Shown: positions 1 through 8,279 of the stretch, piece after piece
How positions within the stretch are numbered: the stretch's first letter is position 1
Layout of the letters: every line of letters starts with the position of its first letter
DNA from: a virus
DNA: 64,000 nucleotides
Virus record (IMG/VR): IMGVR_UViG_3300050120_000158
Span: 30,477-94,476 of that record
Direction: 5' to 3' (one strand)
Made by a program: the position numbers and the translations under genes
The notes under the pieces: model-generated
The model's database searches: none
What the model was told of the DNA's origin: nothing
Seen by the model: the letters and a program-made list of their open reading frames with translations, nothing else

Positions 1-26
1 AAAACCCCCGGACTTTCATCCGGGGG
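1..26 (-). terminator. Rho-independent terminator at the left end
   Basis: Read on the minus strand, an 8-bp perfect stem (CCCCCGGA / TCCGGGGG) with a six-base loop is followed directly by TTTT. It would end leftward transcription coming from 175-786. Stem and U-run are both seen in the sequence. Confidence 0.9.
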
Positions 27-39
27 CTTAGGGGAAGTA

Positions 40-112
40 TTCGCCGCGTACAGGGATCGAACCCGCACACCCTGCACTGTTGGTCAACTACGCAGAAGTC
101 ACCGGCGTTGTC
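40..112 (-). ncRNA. tRNA-like fragment (T-arm only)
   Basis: The minus strand carries GCGGG-TTCGATC-CCTGT, which fits a tRNA T-stem/loop, followed by CGGCG that can pair with CGCCG about 60 bases upstream. I could not fold a normal D-arm or a seven-base anticodon loop, so this is not called as a working tRNA. It lies between the last leftward gene and the terminator at 1-26. It may be a decayed tRNA or the 3' part of one. Confidence 0.2.
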
Positions 113-174
113 GGCATCTGGAAAGGTTCATGGATACCCTTCCTAACCTAGTGGACGGATTACTTCCAAGCTTC

Positions 175-618
175 TTACGAACCGGCAGGGGCAACCGGAG
201 CGACAGGCGGGGTCGGGGTCGCAGCAGCGACAACAGCAGCGGCGGCGGCCGGGTCGGTCTCGGCGGGGGCGGCGACAACAGCAGCGGCGGCGGTCGCAAC
301 AGCGGTCGAGTGGGTAACGAGGGTCTGCTTGAAAGTGCCAAGCTGGCCAACAGCCGCTTCAAGCGCAGCATCGTCGCCGGAAGCCTGCGCAGCAACAGCC
401 GCGTCGATCAGGGGAATGATGCTGTTGATGGTGGTGCCGAGATCGGTGACGGCGTTAACAACGTCGGTGGTGGACTGTTTCATGTAGCGCTCCATGTGGA
501 TATCTCTGGCTGTAAGTTTCCTAACTTCGCCCGCCAGTTCAAGCAAAGCTAATTCAACGAGAGAAAGACCTTCCTCGACCGTTCTGCGGCGTTTACGTTG
601 CGGCCACTTGTCGAACAT
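175..618 (-). CDS. Hypothetical protein with Ala/Pro-rich tail
   Basis: A 147-residue protein of unrecognised family. The first 60 residues are basic and then helical (KWPQRKRRR, then a Leu/Glu-rich segment). Residues about 60-105 look like a helical bundle or coiled coil (VVNAVTDLGTTINSIIPLIDAA). The last 45 residues are almost only Ala, Val, Pro and Thr, which suggests a flexible extension. It starts three bases after the stop of the DUF3309 gene and is probably co-transcribed with it from the promoter at 807-836. A similar Ala/Pro linker occurs in the plus-strand gene at 59966. No function can be assigned. Confidence 0.7.
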   Translation of the reverse strand: MFDKWPQRKRRRTVEEGLSLVELALLELAGEVRKLTARDIHMERYMKQSTTDVVNAVTDLGTTINSIIPLIDAAVAAQASGDDAALEAAVGQLGTFKQTLVTHSTAVATAAAAVVAAPAETDPAAAAAVVAAATPTPPVAPVAPAGS

Positions 619-621
619 GGA

Positions 622-786
622 TCAAATTCTCCCGAGTAAGAGTAGGATAAGTAGCACGACAACGATAAGCCCAAGGCCACCGCCACCGTAGTACCCCGTT
701 CCATAGAATGGTCCGCCGCCAATTCCAGCGAACCCACCAAGCAACGCGATAACGAGAATGATCAGGATGATCGTGCCTAAGCTCAT
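622..786 (-). CDS. DUF3309 family small membrane protein
   Basis: This 54-residue protein starts MSLGTIILIILVIALLGG and ends in a second hydrophobic stretch finishing LLLLGRI. The two hydrophobic segments flank a Gly/Tyr-rich turn (GGGPFYGTGYYGGGG). That pattern is the DUF3309 family, small two-helix membrane proteins common in Alphaproteobacteria and of unknown role. GGAG lies eight bases before the ATG, and a good sigma-70 promoter (807-836) stands immediately upstream. It is the first gene of a two-gene unit ending at the terminator at 1-26. It is probably a lysogenic-conversion or host-derived gene (inference). Confidence 0.85.
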   Translation of the reverse strand: MSLGTIILIILVIALLGGFAGIGGGPFYGTGYYGGGGLGLIVVVLLILLLLGRI

Positions 787-806
787 GGCTGGCTCCATCT
801 GTTAAA

Positions 807-836
807 ATTGTAGTCCTTAATAACGCGCCGGGTCAA
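807..836 (-). promoter_or_regulatory. Sigma-70 type promoter
   Basis: On the minus strand TTGACC is followed by an 18-base spacer and TACAAT. It lies just upstream of the DUF3309 gene and reads leftward. The -10 region shares ATTTTAACA with the promoter at 52019-52047. Confidence 0.8.
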
Positions 837-854
837 GTGAAGGTTCCGTGACAT

Positions 855-1097
855 TTATCCTTCCGTAAACAGCTTCGGTATCGCATCAAACGCCGGGGTG
901 CCCAGCAAACGAGACTGCATCCGCATTCGGAGAACATCGACGCCCGGCTTATGGTCGTCGGCGTTACCCAGAGCAAGATCAGTGAAACGTTTTATGTCGG
1001 CTTCCGGGTCCAGCATACCGCAATCGTTCTCGCGGACAGCGCGAGCATATGCTTCTGCCATGGCAATCCTATAGTGTGTTTCGCTAACCTCGGTCAT
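855..1097 (-). CDS. Small hypothetical protein downstream of the polymerase
   Basis: An 80-residue, mostly helical acidic protein of unrecognised family. Its ATG overlaps the polymerase stop codon (ATGA arrangement), so it is translationally coupled to the DNA polymerase gene and is the last gene of the replication operon. No membrane segment or known motif is visible. A polymerase accessory role is only suggested by position. Confidence 0.7.
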   Translation of the reverse strand: MTEVSETHYRIAMAEAYARAVRENDCGMLDPEADIKRFTDLALGNADDHKPGVDVLRMRMQSRLLGTPAFDAIPKLFTEG

Positions 1098-3853
1098 GCT
1101 GCTTTCCTTGCTGGTAGTCGGATAACCCGGAACGGCGGTCTGGATTTTGCAGGTTCCTGCACGGGCTTTTTCTTGGCGTCCTCGATTGCCTTAACGTGTT
1201 CGAACGTGGTGATCTTCGCGTCGCCCAAAATCTTCTTGTCGAGTTCAATCATCTTGGCCAAGTTCATGCCGATAGATACGTCCGCAATGATTGGGATTGG
1301 CGGCGTAAAGCCAAACCATTCCTTAAGCGGATTTGTTTCCATGTAGCGCTTTACTTCTCGGGCCGCTTCCATTTCACGGCCCTTACGAGCAATACAAATA
1401 ATAGCATCGTGAACGAAACCAATAACCCGAACATAGTTATGATCAAGCCCAGCATTAATCCTAGCGAGCGCAATAAGACCAAGATCGGAACCGAAGCCCT
1501 GTACTGGTGAATTGACGGCCATACGTTCTGCGGACGAAGCAACGCCATCGTCGTCCACAACAACAGCAGGCAAATGACGAACCCGACCATCGATGCACCT
1601 GACATATTTATGTATCCTTACGAATGCCTTGACGCTTTCATGCCACGACGACAAGGCGCGGTACTTGCTAAAGAACGCACCGCGAATTCTTTTACCTTCT
1701 TCCTCGGTGTAGTCGATGCCGTAATCCGTCTTGGCATAAATGACGAACTTGCGGAAACCCATGCCATATATAAAGCCGAAGTTGACGGCCTTGGCACGGT
1801 ACCGCCCCAGAGCATACTTTTCGGGGTCGTTTTGCTTGAGGGCCATAAAGGCTTCAAGGCTAATTCCCATGACGATAGCCGCCGTCATGCAGTGAATATC
1901 GCCGCCTTCCTTGTAAATCTTGAGGAAGGTCGGCTCTTTCGAGAGAATGCCAGCGATACGAAGTTCTAGCTGCGAATAGTCGGCTTCCAGTAAGACCCAT
2001 CCGTCAGGAGCTTCGAAGATAGCTCGATACTCTTTTGCGAACTCGCCGCGCTTGGGGAAGTTTTGCCCATTTGGATTATCTGACGCAGATCGTCCGGTGA
2101 CGGTTGCATGCAACTTATAAGATGGTCGGATATAACCGCCGTTGATATATTGCCAGAAGCCAGTGGCATCAACCCACTTTCCTTCGCTGTCTTGATGCCT
2201 GTCACGCCCTATGTACGTGGTAAGCATCTTCTCGTTTTTGACGTAAGCAATAAGGTCGGCAATTAGATCGCACGTCTTCTCGACGCCGTTCCAATCCTTA
2301 TACGTCCCGCGCATGTGCTTGCCGATGAAGTACGGCAGATGCGTCTTGGTTGATGTAGAGGCTAGACCGGATTTGGTCTTATGGAGCGGCTTGATCTTTA
2401 GGCCGTCTTTATGGTCGAACAGGAAATCCCGCAACAGCACTTCGCGGGTTAGTTTGAGGCCGACGCCTGTATTCTCGAATTTGTCTCGTATCGTTTTCGG
2501 GATAAGCGACATAAGCCGCTTGCGTTCAAAGTCCTGTTTCTTTTGGACCTTTACCCGAAGCGTTTCAAGCGCGATCCTGTTGACCTTGAAGCCGCGAGGC
2601 TCGATATCGCAGAACGCTCGCAAGGCCGGTAGCACTACGCGGTTATAGCAATTCAATAGCTTGGGATCGGCGGCGATCTTCGCCTTAAGGATCGTCCTTA
2701 GCTGGAATGTGCAGTCGCTATCCGCCGCGCTATAGGCAAGAATGTCTTCGGGCGGCACAAGGTCCATGCGGGCCATGTCATAGCCCTTACGCCGGAACTC
2801 GTCTTTGTAGCCCGCCATCTCAGGAAGATAGACCCGGGCGATATCGTCAAGCGCCTTGCTCAACATGTTTTCGTTAATCATGTGAACAAGCATAAGAACG
2901 TCATCCGCATAGTTTGCGATCTTGACACCTATCTTGGTAAGCAGGAAAAGGAAATCGTACTTGAGGTTCTGGCCTACTACCTCGCAATCCTTGTTCTCAA
3001 GTAATGTCTTGAGTTGTGCGATTAATTTGGTTCGCGTCCCCGGCGCTATCGGATACCCGGGGTAGTCAATTGGAACAACGTAGCTGTCGCCAGCCTTATC
3101 AGTAAGCTGTACGGTGAGTATCTTACTGTGGGGGTTGTACCAGTGGGAGAACTCTGCGGTGCCGAATGCGCTTGTCTCCGTATCGACCGCCAGAACCTTC
3201 GGCTTCCGATTGATCAGGAATTGAAGATCGGTACACCACTTATAGTTTTTGGCCGGGCCAGTTGGACCGCCGACTTTGAAATCGTTTTTGATGATCTGCA
3301 TCGCCGTTCGCATATCGGCGGTAAACAGTTCGGCATGCTCTGGCACTCGCAAGACATGACCAAGCCCAAGCATTGGCATGATAGGAACGCCTAGCGTTTC
3401 GTCCTCAATGGCAACACCGCGAAGCTTGGTGATCTTGGCCGGTCGATTGAGGACTTGCCGTATCGCCGCCTTGCCTTGCGCTATGACCAGCCTTGGCTTG
3501 AGCGCATGGAACGCTTCCATGAATTTCGGGTGATCGTTCTTGATTGCCTTGCCGAGTTTCGAGTCGCTTGTCCAAGCGTCCTTGTCGATTGGGTTGCATG
3601 CGCTGACAAAACAAACGTTATCCCCGGAAAGCCCAGCCTCTTTCATGAACGGTGCAAGCTGGGTAAGTAGCCGGTTATGCATCGGCTTGGGGTTAACGTC
3701 GAAGAACTCGCCCTCGTAAACGATTGGATCGACCACGATCATTACCGGCGCGGCGGGGTTACCCTGCCACGGCAGTTTGCAGGTTCCTGCAAGGTTTCCG
3801 CGTCCATTGAGAACGGTGCGGCGCTTCGGTAGCTGAATTACTCTAAGAGCCAT
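1094..3853 (-). CDS. DNA polymerase I (family A) with N-terminal UDG-like domain
   Basis: A 919-residue replicative polymerase. Residues about 30-190 resemble the uracil-DNA glycosylase superfamily (alpha/beta fold with CFVSACNP and PRLVIAQGKAAIRQVL), although the canonical family-4 active-site loop is not clear. Residues about 217-400 are a DEDD 3'-5' exonuclease (LAVDTETSAF, VVGQNLKYDF, YSAADSDCTF). The C-terminal half is the family A palm and fingers: motif A LLEADYSQLELR, motif B RYRAKAVNFGFIYGMG, motif C GFVHDAI. One copy of the dispersed palindrome lies in each end of the gene (1148 and 3778), coding VQEPA near the C terminus and AGTCK near the N terminus. The start overlaps the end of the DUF1643 gene. 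Confidence 0.95.
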   Translation of the reverse strand: MALRVIQLPKRRTVLNGRGNLAGTCKLPWQGNPAAPVMIVVDPIVYEGEFFDVNPKPMHNRLLTQLAPFMKEAGLSGDNVCFVSACNPIDKDAWTSDSKLGKAIKNDHPKFMEAFHALKPRLVIAQGKAAIRQVLNRPAKITKLRGVAIEDETLGVPIMPMLGLGHVLRVPEHAELFTADMRTAMQIIKNDFKVGGPTGPAKNYKWCTDLQFLINRKPKVLAVDTETSAFGTAEFSHWYNPHSKILTVQLTDKAGDSYVVPIDYPGYPIAPGTRTKLIAQLKTLLENKDCEVVGQNLKYDFLFLLTKIGVKIANYADDVLMLVHMINENMLSKALDDIARVYLPEMAGYKDEFRRKGYDMARMDLVPPEDILAYSAADSDCTFQLRTILKAKIAADPKLLNCYNRVVLPALRAFCDIEPRGFKVNRIALETLRVKVQKKQDFERKRLMSLIPKTIRDKFENTGVGLKLTREVLLRDFLFDHKDGLKIKPLHKTKSGLASTSTKTHLPYFIGKHMRGTYKDWNGVEKTCDLIADLIAYVKNEKMLTTYIGRDRHQDSEGKWVDATGFWQYINGGYIRPSYKLHATVTGRSASDNPNGQNFPKRGEFAKEYRAIFEAPDGWVLLEADYSQLELRIAGILSKEPTFLKIYKEGGDIHCMTAAIVMGISLEAFMALKQNDPEKYALGRYRAKAVNFGFIYGMGFRKFVIYAKTDYGIDYTEEEGKRIRGAFFSKYRALSSWHESVKAFVRIHKYVRCIDGRVRHLPAVVVDDDGVASSAERMAVNSPVQGFGSDLGLIALARINAGLDHNYVRVIGFVHDAIICIARKGREMEAAREVKRYMETNPLKEWFGFTPPIPIIADVSIGMNLAKMIELDKKILGDAKITTFEHVKAIEDAKKKPVQEPAKSRPPFRVIRLPARKAA
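1148..1161 (+). repeat. Dispersed palindrome, TT centre
   Basis: Exact TGCAGGTTCCTGCA in the 3' end of the polymerase gene, read as VQEPA. Confidence 0.97.
3778..3791 (+). repeat. Dispersed palindrome, TT centre
   Basis: Exact copy in the 5' end of the polymerase gene, here read in a different frame (AGTCK). Confidence 0.97.
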
Positions 3854-4460
3854 CGAATTTTATAAATTCCGTGTTGCCGCTTACATATAGAGGATGCCGG
3901 GGAAAGCCGTCTTTGGTCAAGCCCAAGCAAACTGTCTTGTCATGGTATTTGTCTACTTCGTCCAAAACCCTGTGTGCTATCGGCATCCATCGCGGGTTAA
4001 GTGCGCCGTAGGCCATGACGATTAGATCGGCCTCTTTGGCGAACGCTGCGATGGTAGCAAAATTGTTGACGCTGAAAGGCGGCACATTGTTTCGGTAACG
4101 GTCGTTAAGCAGATCGGATGGATGCGTCGCCCGATAGTCCATTAGGTTGCACTTTACCATAGAATGCTTGGCTTCACGCCAAGTGAAGCCCATCTCTCGG
4201 CGAATGGTCGGGTCGTCTACATTTCCTTCGCCGACCGATGGGTTATGACCTATCCATAGGATATAGCCTTCCCCGCGACAGGTTCTAGTACGTTTAAGAA
4301 TGTGCCGGTAGCAACCGTCATTACTGAATACCGCGTCTCCGACAATTCCCGGCTGTAACGCCCAACGCTTAGAGCCGCCCGCGTCGTGTTTTGCAGGTTC
4401 CTGCAAGCGCGGCTTGGATATGCCTTTCAGAAAGCGGGGTGGGCGGATAATCAAACCCAT
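3843..4460 (-). CDS. DUF1643 family protein
   Basis: A 205-residue protein matching the DUF1643 pattern: LWIGHNPS, then DDPTIRREMGF, NLMDYRATHPSDL, LIVMAYGALN and CLGLTKDGFPRHPLY. The family is common in phages and bacteria and its biochemical role is not established. I chose the ATG at 4460 because it overlaps the upstream stop (TAATG) with AGG nearby; an upstream in-frame start at 4490 would overlap more. The dispersed palindrome at 4392 codes LQEPA near residue 20, ahead of the conserved core. It lies between the cupin-like gene and the polymerase in the replication operon. Confidence 0.85.
   Translation of the reverse strand: MGLIIRPPRFLKGISKPRLQEPAKHDAGGSKRWALQPGIVGDAVFSNDGCYRHILKRTRTCRGEGYILWIGHNPSVGEGNVDDPTIRREMGFTWREAKHSMVKCNLMDYRATHPSDLLNDRYRNNVPPFSVNNFATIAAFAKEADLIVMAYGALNPRWMPIAHRVLDEVDKYHDKTVCLGLTKDGFPRHPLYVSGNTEFIKFDGS
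4392..4405 (+). repeat. Dispersed palindrome, TT centre
   Basis: Exact copy in the 5' part of the DUF1643 gene, read as LQEPA. Confidence 0.97.
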
Positions 4461-5017
4461 TAGCCTAGGACCTGTCCGATAATATCCCACATATGTTCGA
4501 CCGGCATAGCATTGTTCCGGTTGAACTCGTTATCGGGGGCGGTCCCGATTGGCACAAGCACCCTTGGCGAATTGCCGGAACTGCCTATCTTGGTCATGAT
4601 CGAGGCGGACGGTCGGTCGGTGAAGCTCTCATGGTACTTCATGCCATGCATGTTGTAGCTCTGGCCCGCCGAGATCAAACGCATTGCCGGGTGATGGAGC
4701 ATAACCTTGAATGCGCCAGCGACCGGCTCAAGCACAGTGTCCTCGCCGTCGCGTGTTACCGGTTCGAACAGCGCATGCGTTGGCGCGTCGGTGACCTTGC
4801 TGAAATCGTAAACGGCGTTGATCAGTCTGCCGACGATAATCTCGCTTCGAAAGTTAAACCGGTGATTATGGATCGAGGTATCGATCTTCTGCCGGGGCAA
4901 GTCCGGGTGCCCCCAGATATGCAAGCGCTGGCCATTCTTGAAATCCAGTTGCATGAAGCCGTTACCGTGGATACGTGGAACGGTGCCTATCTCTTGTAAG
5001 TCTCTGATACTAATCAT
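4460..5017 (-). CDS. Cupin-like hypothetical protein
   Basis: A 185-residue protein that looks like a single jelly-roll domain. It has an HNHRFNFRSEIIVG strand pair with a possible metal-binding His cluster, and a second half with YNMHGMKYHESF. These suggest a cupin/double-stranded beta-helix fold, but I cannot name a substrate. AGGGAAAG precedes the start at good spacing. It sits between the helicase and DUF1643 genes with almost no intergenic space, so it is part of the replication operon. Confidence 0.75.
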   Translation of the reverse strand: MISIRDLQEIGTVPRIHGNGFMQLDFKNGQRLHIWGHPDLPRQKIDTSIHNHRFNFRSEIIVGRLINAVYDFSKVTDAPTHALFEPVTRDGEDTVLEPVAGAFKVMLHHPAMRLISAGQSYNMHGMKYHESFTDRPSASIMTKIGSSGNSPRVLVPIGTAPDNEFNRNNAMPVEHMWDIIGQVLG

Positions 5018-5024
5018 CTTTCCC

Positions 5025-6335
5025 TCAGATCATATGGCTCATGTCTTGTTGCACGGTTTCTTCTTCCTCGTTATTCGAAGCTGCACTTACAAAGTCGAAA
5101 CATACCGGGGAGAACTCGTACTTGAATTGAAAGCGCCCACCCTCGCCTTCGCGGCCTTTCATGATGGCCGCCCAGCGTCGGATTTCAGATAGCGGAGGGA
5201 ACGCTTTTGCGACGCCCAAGACGCATGACGATGCTTGGCCGATAACATCGGTTTCCGCGATCTTGGCGAGAGACAGGTGCGAAGTAGGGTTTGTGTTCTG
5301 TTGACTGTCCCGGGTCCGCACTCGTTCCGCCGAACGGTTGAACTGTGTGCTTTGGACAAGCGGTCGGCGGCGCTCAATGGTGATCCGCTTCAAATCTTCG
5401 ATTGTATCGCTGATCGTTTCCCGGCGACCATCGGAATTCTTGCGCTTGGTGCTGGACTTAAGCAAGTACCCCGCATCAACGAAAATGATATCCGGGTCCG
5501 TTGCGTCCGCTACCGATTGGACGGTTTCTACTGATTTCTTGAAACCCCCAGCGATGACATTGAACGGAATGCCATTCTGTACCATCCCCGTTGCATGATC
5601 CTGCAACTGGTTTGCCATGAAAGACGATAGACGCCCCTTGCGGATTAGATCGGGATTGATCTTGGTGTGAATACCAAACAAACGCCGGATCAATTGGGTT
5701 ACGCCAAGTTCCATAGATACGAACAGGACGTTATACCCGGCATTCCAAGCGGCATACGCCATGATCAGCATCATGTAGGTTTTGCCAACACCAATACGCC
5801 CGATCACGGAGATAAGATCGTCCGCGAACCATCCGCCAGTAATGTCGTTTAGGTAATTCCAGCCGGTCGGGATACCGCGCAATCCAGAGGTGCGGTGCGC
5901 GTCGTCATAGTCCTGTAGAACGCTCTCTAGCCCGGCTTGCAGGGTCGCGAACTCAGACGACGCGGATACGAAGCTGGCCGACCGCTGGATAACTTCACGG
6001 GCCATGGCAACGAAAGCATCCGGGTCTTTGCGTTCGATGGCATTTCGGAATTCATTGAACGGGTCCATCAGGGCGCTATAGAGTGCGCGCTTCCTGCCTT
6101 GATCCAAGTAGAACGATAGCGGCTGAGCTACCTGCAACGTAGTTATGCCGGTCTGCCGCCTAAACATGTTGGCGTCGGGAAATGCCCGGTACTGCGTAAC
6201 ATGGTCGCGCAGATATCGGAACGCCGCTAATTCGTCGGCTTCTTCGAAGTAGCTTTCAGGAGTATCGCGGATCGCGGCGGTGCTGCCGCTTCTACGCAAG
6301 GCCGATAAAAGATTAACGCCCGTAGGTGTTGCCAT
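5025..6335 (-). CDS. Replicative DNA helicase, DnaB-like
   Basis: A 436-residue DnaB-type RecA-fold helicase. The N-terminal 130 residues form the small helical domain. Walker A is GRIGVGKT at residues 179-186 after GIPTGWNYLNDITGGW. FVSMELG follows at about residue 205, the Walker B region is IIFVDAGYLL, and VQSTQFNR is the motif III-like strand. The protein unwinds DNA ahead of the PolA-type polymerase. It lies directly downstream of the loader-like gene at 6339, the usual initiator-loader-helicase order. Confidence 0.93.
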   Translation of the reverse strand: MATPTGVNLLSALRRSGSTAAIRDTPESYFEEADELAAFRYLRDHVTQYRAFPDANMFRRQTGITTLQVAQPLSFYLDQGRKRALYSALMDPFNEFRNAIERKDPDAFVAMAREVIQRSASFVSASSEFATLQAGLESVLQDYDDAHRTSGLRGIPTGWNYLNDITGGWFADDLISVIGRIGVGKTYMMLIMAYAAWNAGYNVLFVSMELGVTQLIRRLFGIHTKINPDLIRKGRLSSFMANQLQDHATGMVQNGIPFNVIAGGFKKSVETVQSVADATDPDIIFVDAGYLLKSSTKRKNSDGRRETISDTIEDLKRITIERRRPLVQSTQFNRSAERVRTRDSQQNTNPTSHLSLAKIAETDVIGQASSCVLGVAKAFPPLSEIRRWAAIMKGREGEGGRFQFKYEFSPVCFDFVSAASNNEEEETVQQDMSHMI

Positions 6336-6338
6336 CCG

Positions 6339-6857
6339 TTACACCGCGAACGAACGGAGTAAGCGGCCTTGCGTGACGCGAAAACCTTCGCTCCACCAAT
6401 CCGCTTCAGCTATCGGCTTTGTCATGGAGTAGTAGTTCCGTTTCTTCTGGTTGGTGCGTTCCTGTAGAAATTCCTCGACGTGCATTCGTTGGGCATAGTC
6501 CAGTGGCATCGGAATAGAATGATCATACATGGTCGCGACATACAGGGCTACCGCCCCGGCGACTTCATCGAATGCAGGGTGGTTATCTTCGGTCACCGCA
6601 AGCATGAGCGCGGGCATAGTGACATAGCGAACGTTCCGCCCAAGTAGCGCAGCGCCCCGGGCCATTGCCGCAAAGGTCTCGAACCGTGATGCCGAGGCCC
6701 CATGAATAACGGCACCTACCCCGGCAATAATATCCTCACGATAACCATCGGTTTGTAGGTACGTCGCAATCGCCATGTTACAGGTCGATATCCTCGTATC
6801 GTGATGACGGAACGGGATGCGGGCGGCCTTTAGGATTTCGTCGGCAGAGACTTCCAT
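6339..6857 (-). CDS. Probable degenerate DnaC/IstB-like helicase loader
   Basis: A 172-residue protein whose layout resembles DnaC-type loaders: AARIPFRHHDTRIS (compare the IPxRY region), then GAVIHGASASRFETFAAMARGAALLGRNV where the P-loop and following helix are expected, then RYVTMPALML. The P-loop lacks the GxxGxGKT residues (GASASRFE instead), so ATP binding is doubtful. Its start codon overlaps the stop of the gene at 6857 and it ends four bases before the helicase start. Loader identity is inferred from alignment by eye and from gene order. Confidence 0.55.
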   Translation of the reverse strand: MEVSADEILKAARIPFRHHDTRISTCNMAIATYLQTDGYREDIIAGVGAVIHGASASRFETFAAMARGAALLGRNVRYVTMPALMLAVTEDNHPAFDEVAGAVALYVATMYDHSIPMPLDYAQRMHVEEFLQERTNQKKRNYYSMTKPIAEADWWSEGFRVTQGRLLRSFAV

Positions 6858-7459
6858 TATTTATCGTCCCATTTTGGTAGACCAAGACTTACCCGTGCGG
6901 CATTGCTCGCAACCGGGTCGGCTTTATAGCGGTTAATTGGAATACGCTTTAACGGGGCAGGCGGGGCCGCTGGCGCTGGTTTCGGTATTGGCCGGGCCGC
7001 GATAGGGGCAGGCGCGGCAACCGTACCGTTGAGCCGCTTACCAAGCGGGAGGCTGGCTGCGATTTCCGGCTTGCTCCGCATGAAGCTTGCATGAACCTGC
7101 ACGAGGTTAGGGATGACGAACTTTAAGTCCGGCGCTTCCGGTCCTCGCGGGGTACTGAGCGAATAGCTGAAAACCTGCGTCCGAAGTTGCTGCCAGTTCG
7201 CAACAATCCAATAAAGGAAGTTGCACACGTCCTCATGGCGAAGCCCGCGCTTCGCAACCGCCTGCTTAAGGTTGTTGCCAACCCGGTCAGGGTAGCTAAT
7301 GACGCTTTCAGGATAGAACTCACGAAGGGCGTCCTCCCATGTCTTACGCCAAGCGGAATAGTTGCCCTTGGCAATGTTCTTCTTTCGAGAGGTTTGGGCT
7401 TTTTCTAAGGTAGACGCGACCACTGCGCTAAGTAACGCCTGTGTAGCTTGGTTCGGCAT
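6857..7459 (-). CDS. Replication-module hypothetical protein
   Basis: A 200-residue protein. The first 120 residues are helical and basic (KAQTSRKKNIAKGNYSAWRKTWEDALREFYPES), followed by a Pro/Ala linker (PAPIAARPIPKPAPAAPPAP) and a short C-terminal tail. It lies between the winged-helix initiator-like gene and the loader-like gene, which suggests a replication role such as partner or adaptor, but no known family was recognised. Confidence 0.7.
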   Translation of the reverse strand: MPNQATQALLSAVVASTLEKAQTSRKKNIAKGNYSAWRKTWEDALREFYPESVISYPDRVGNNLKQAVAKRGLRHEDVCNFLYWIVANWQQLRTQVFSYSLSTPRGPEAPDLKFVIPNLVQVHASFMRSKPEIAASLPLGKRLNGTVAAPAPIAARPIPKPAPAAPPAPLKRIPINRYKADPVASNAARVSLGLPKWDDK

Positions 7460-7476
7460 GTGATGCTTTCTGCGTC

Positions 7477-8112
7477 TTACTTTTTGTTGATTTGGATTTT
7501 ACGCAGTCTTACTGGAACTAAAACCTCGGTCGGAGGCGGCATCGCCGCAGGGTTAAAAATTGGATTGTTAAAGTTCTGACTATTAAGAACCCCAGCATCC
7601 TTAGTAGGGGCTACCTCAGTATTCTGAGTGGGGGTACCCAAGAATTTTGAGGTAGCCCCCTCTAGTAGAGCCTGCACCGCCGGGGCCTGTAATACCTTGG
7701 CTTGCATCCTTTCGTTAAGCGAGCGCTGGTACCGTCGAGTGTATGCAACAACATGCTCCCGGTCGATTTCAGCATCACCCCTGATCCTGTACATGTTGGG
7801 ATTTGACGTGCCGGGGTAACTGCGGACTTCTACAATCCCTTTGCCTTTAAGATGCTTCAGGCATTCCCAAATCTTGGGTTCGCTTACATCGACCGGAGGT
7901 GCAACGAGATTACCATCAGCCGAGAACACTCCGTTCTTGAAGTGTTTGATCGGGATGCTTTCCCATTCCTTCCGGTAAAGCCTAGTGCGAAGGAAAATGA
8001 AGTTGAGAACGTCGCGCTCATACGTGTCTAGGTATAGTCCGTATGGTGTCATAACGTCCCTCAAGATCGCCCAAGTATCCGCCCACGATGGGTCGCTGCC
8101 GCGCGCCGCCAT
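7477..8112 (-). CDS. Winged-helix replication initiator-like protein
   Basis: A 211-residue protein. Residues about 15-110 match the N-terminal winged-helix region of phage replication initiators: YERDVLNFIFLRT, then PKIWECLKHLKGKGIVEVRSYPGTSNPNMYRI as recognition helix and wing. The C-terminal third is Pro/Asn-rich and probably disordered, ending in basic residues. I chose the ATG at 8112, with GGGGA ten bases upstream; a TTG further upstream overlaps the promoter at 8145-8173. It is the first gene of the leftward replication operon. Confidence 0.75.
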   Translation of the reverse strand: MAARGSDPSWADTWAILRDVMTPYGLYLDTYERDVLNFIFLRTRLYRKEWESIPIKHFKNGVFSADGNLVAPPVDVSEPKIWECLKHLKGKGIVEVRSYPGTSNPNMYRIRGDAEIDREHVVAYTRRYQRSLNERMQAKVLQAPAVQALLEGATSKFLGTPTQNTEVAPTKDAGVLNSQNFNNPIFNPAAMPPPTEVLVPVRLRKIQINKK

Positions 8113-8144
8113 TACGATTATTTCCCCGAATTTGCTGATACCCA

Positions 8145-8173
8145 ATAGTACGATTTACGCGGCGCTGTCGCAA
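8145..8173 (-). promoter_or_regulatory. Promoter of the replication operon
   Basis: On the minus strand TTGCGA, a 17-base spacer and TACTAT precede the initiator-like gene, with a predicted start of transcription about 25 bases before the ATG at 8112. It points left, away from the integrase. Confidence 0.7.
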
Positions 8174-8232
8174 TCGCGATGTACTTGGTTTTGCTGCCAT
8201 ATTCGGGGTCTTGACATAGAGCAAATCGCGCT

Positions 8233-8246
8233 TGCAGGTTCCTGCA
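8233..8246 (+). repeat. Dispersed palindrome, TT centre
   Basis: Exact intergenic copy, 17 bases before the left sigma-54-like element. Confidence 0.97.
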
Positions 8247-8263
8247 CCCGCATCGCACATTCT

Positions 8264-8279
8264 TGGCACGTTTCTTGCT
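8264..8279 (+). promoter_or_regulatory. Sigma-54 type promoter element (left copy)
   Basis: TGGCACGTTTCTTGCT matches the -24/-12 consensus TGGCACG-N4-TTGCW at every fixed position, with GG and GC exactly ten bases apart. It points toward the integrase. About 38 bp around it (8251-8290) is closely similar to 10061-10098. Confidence 0.75.
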
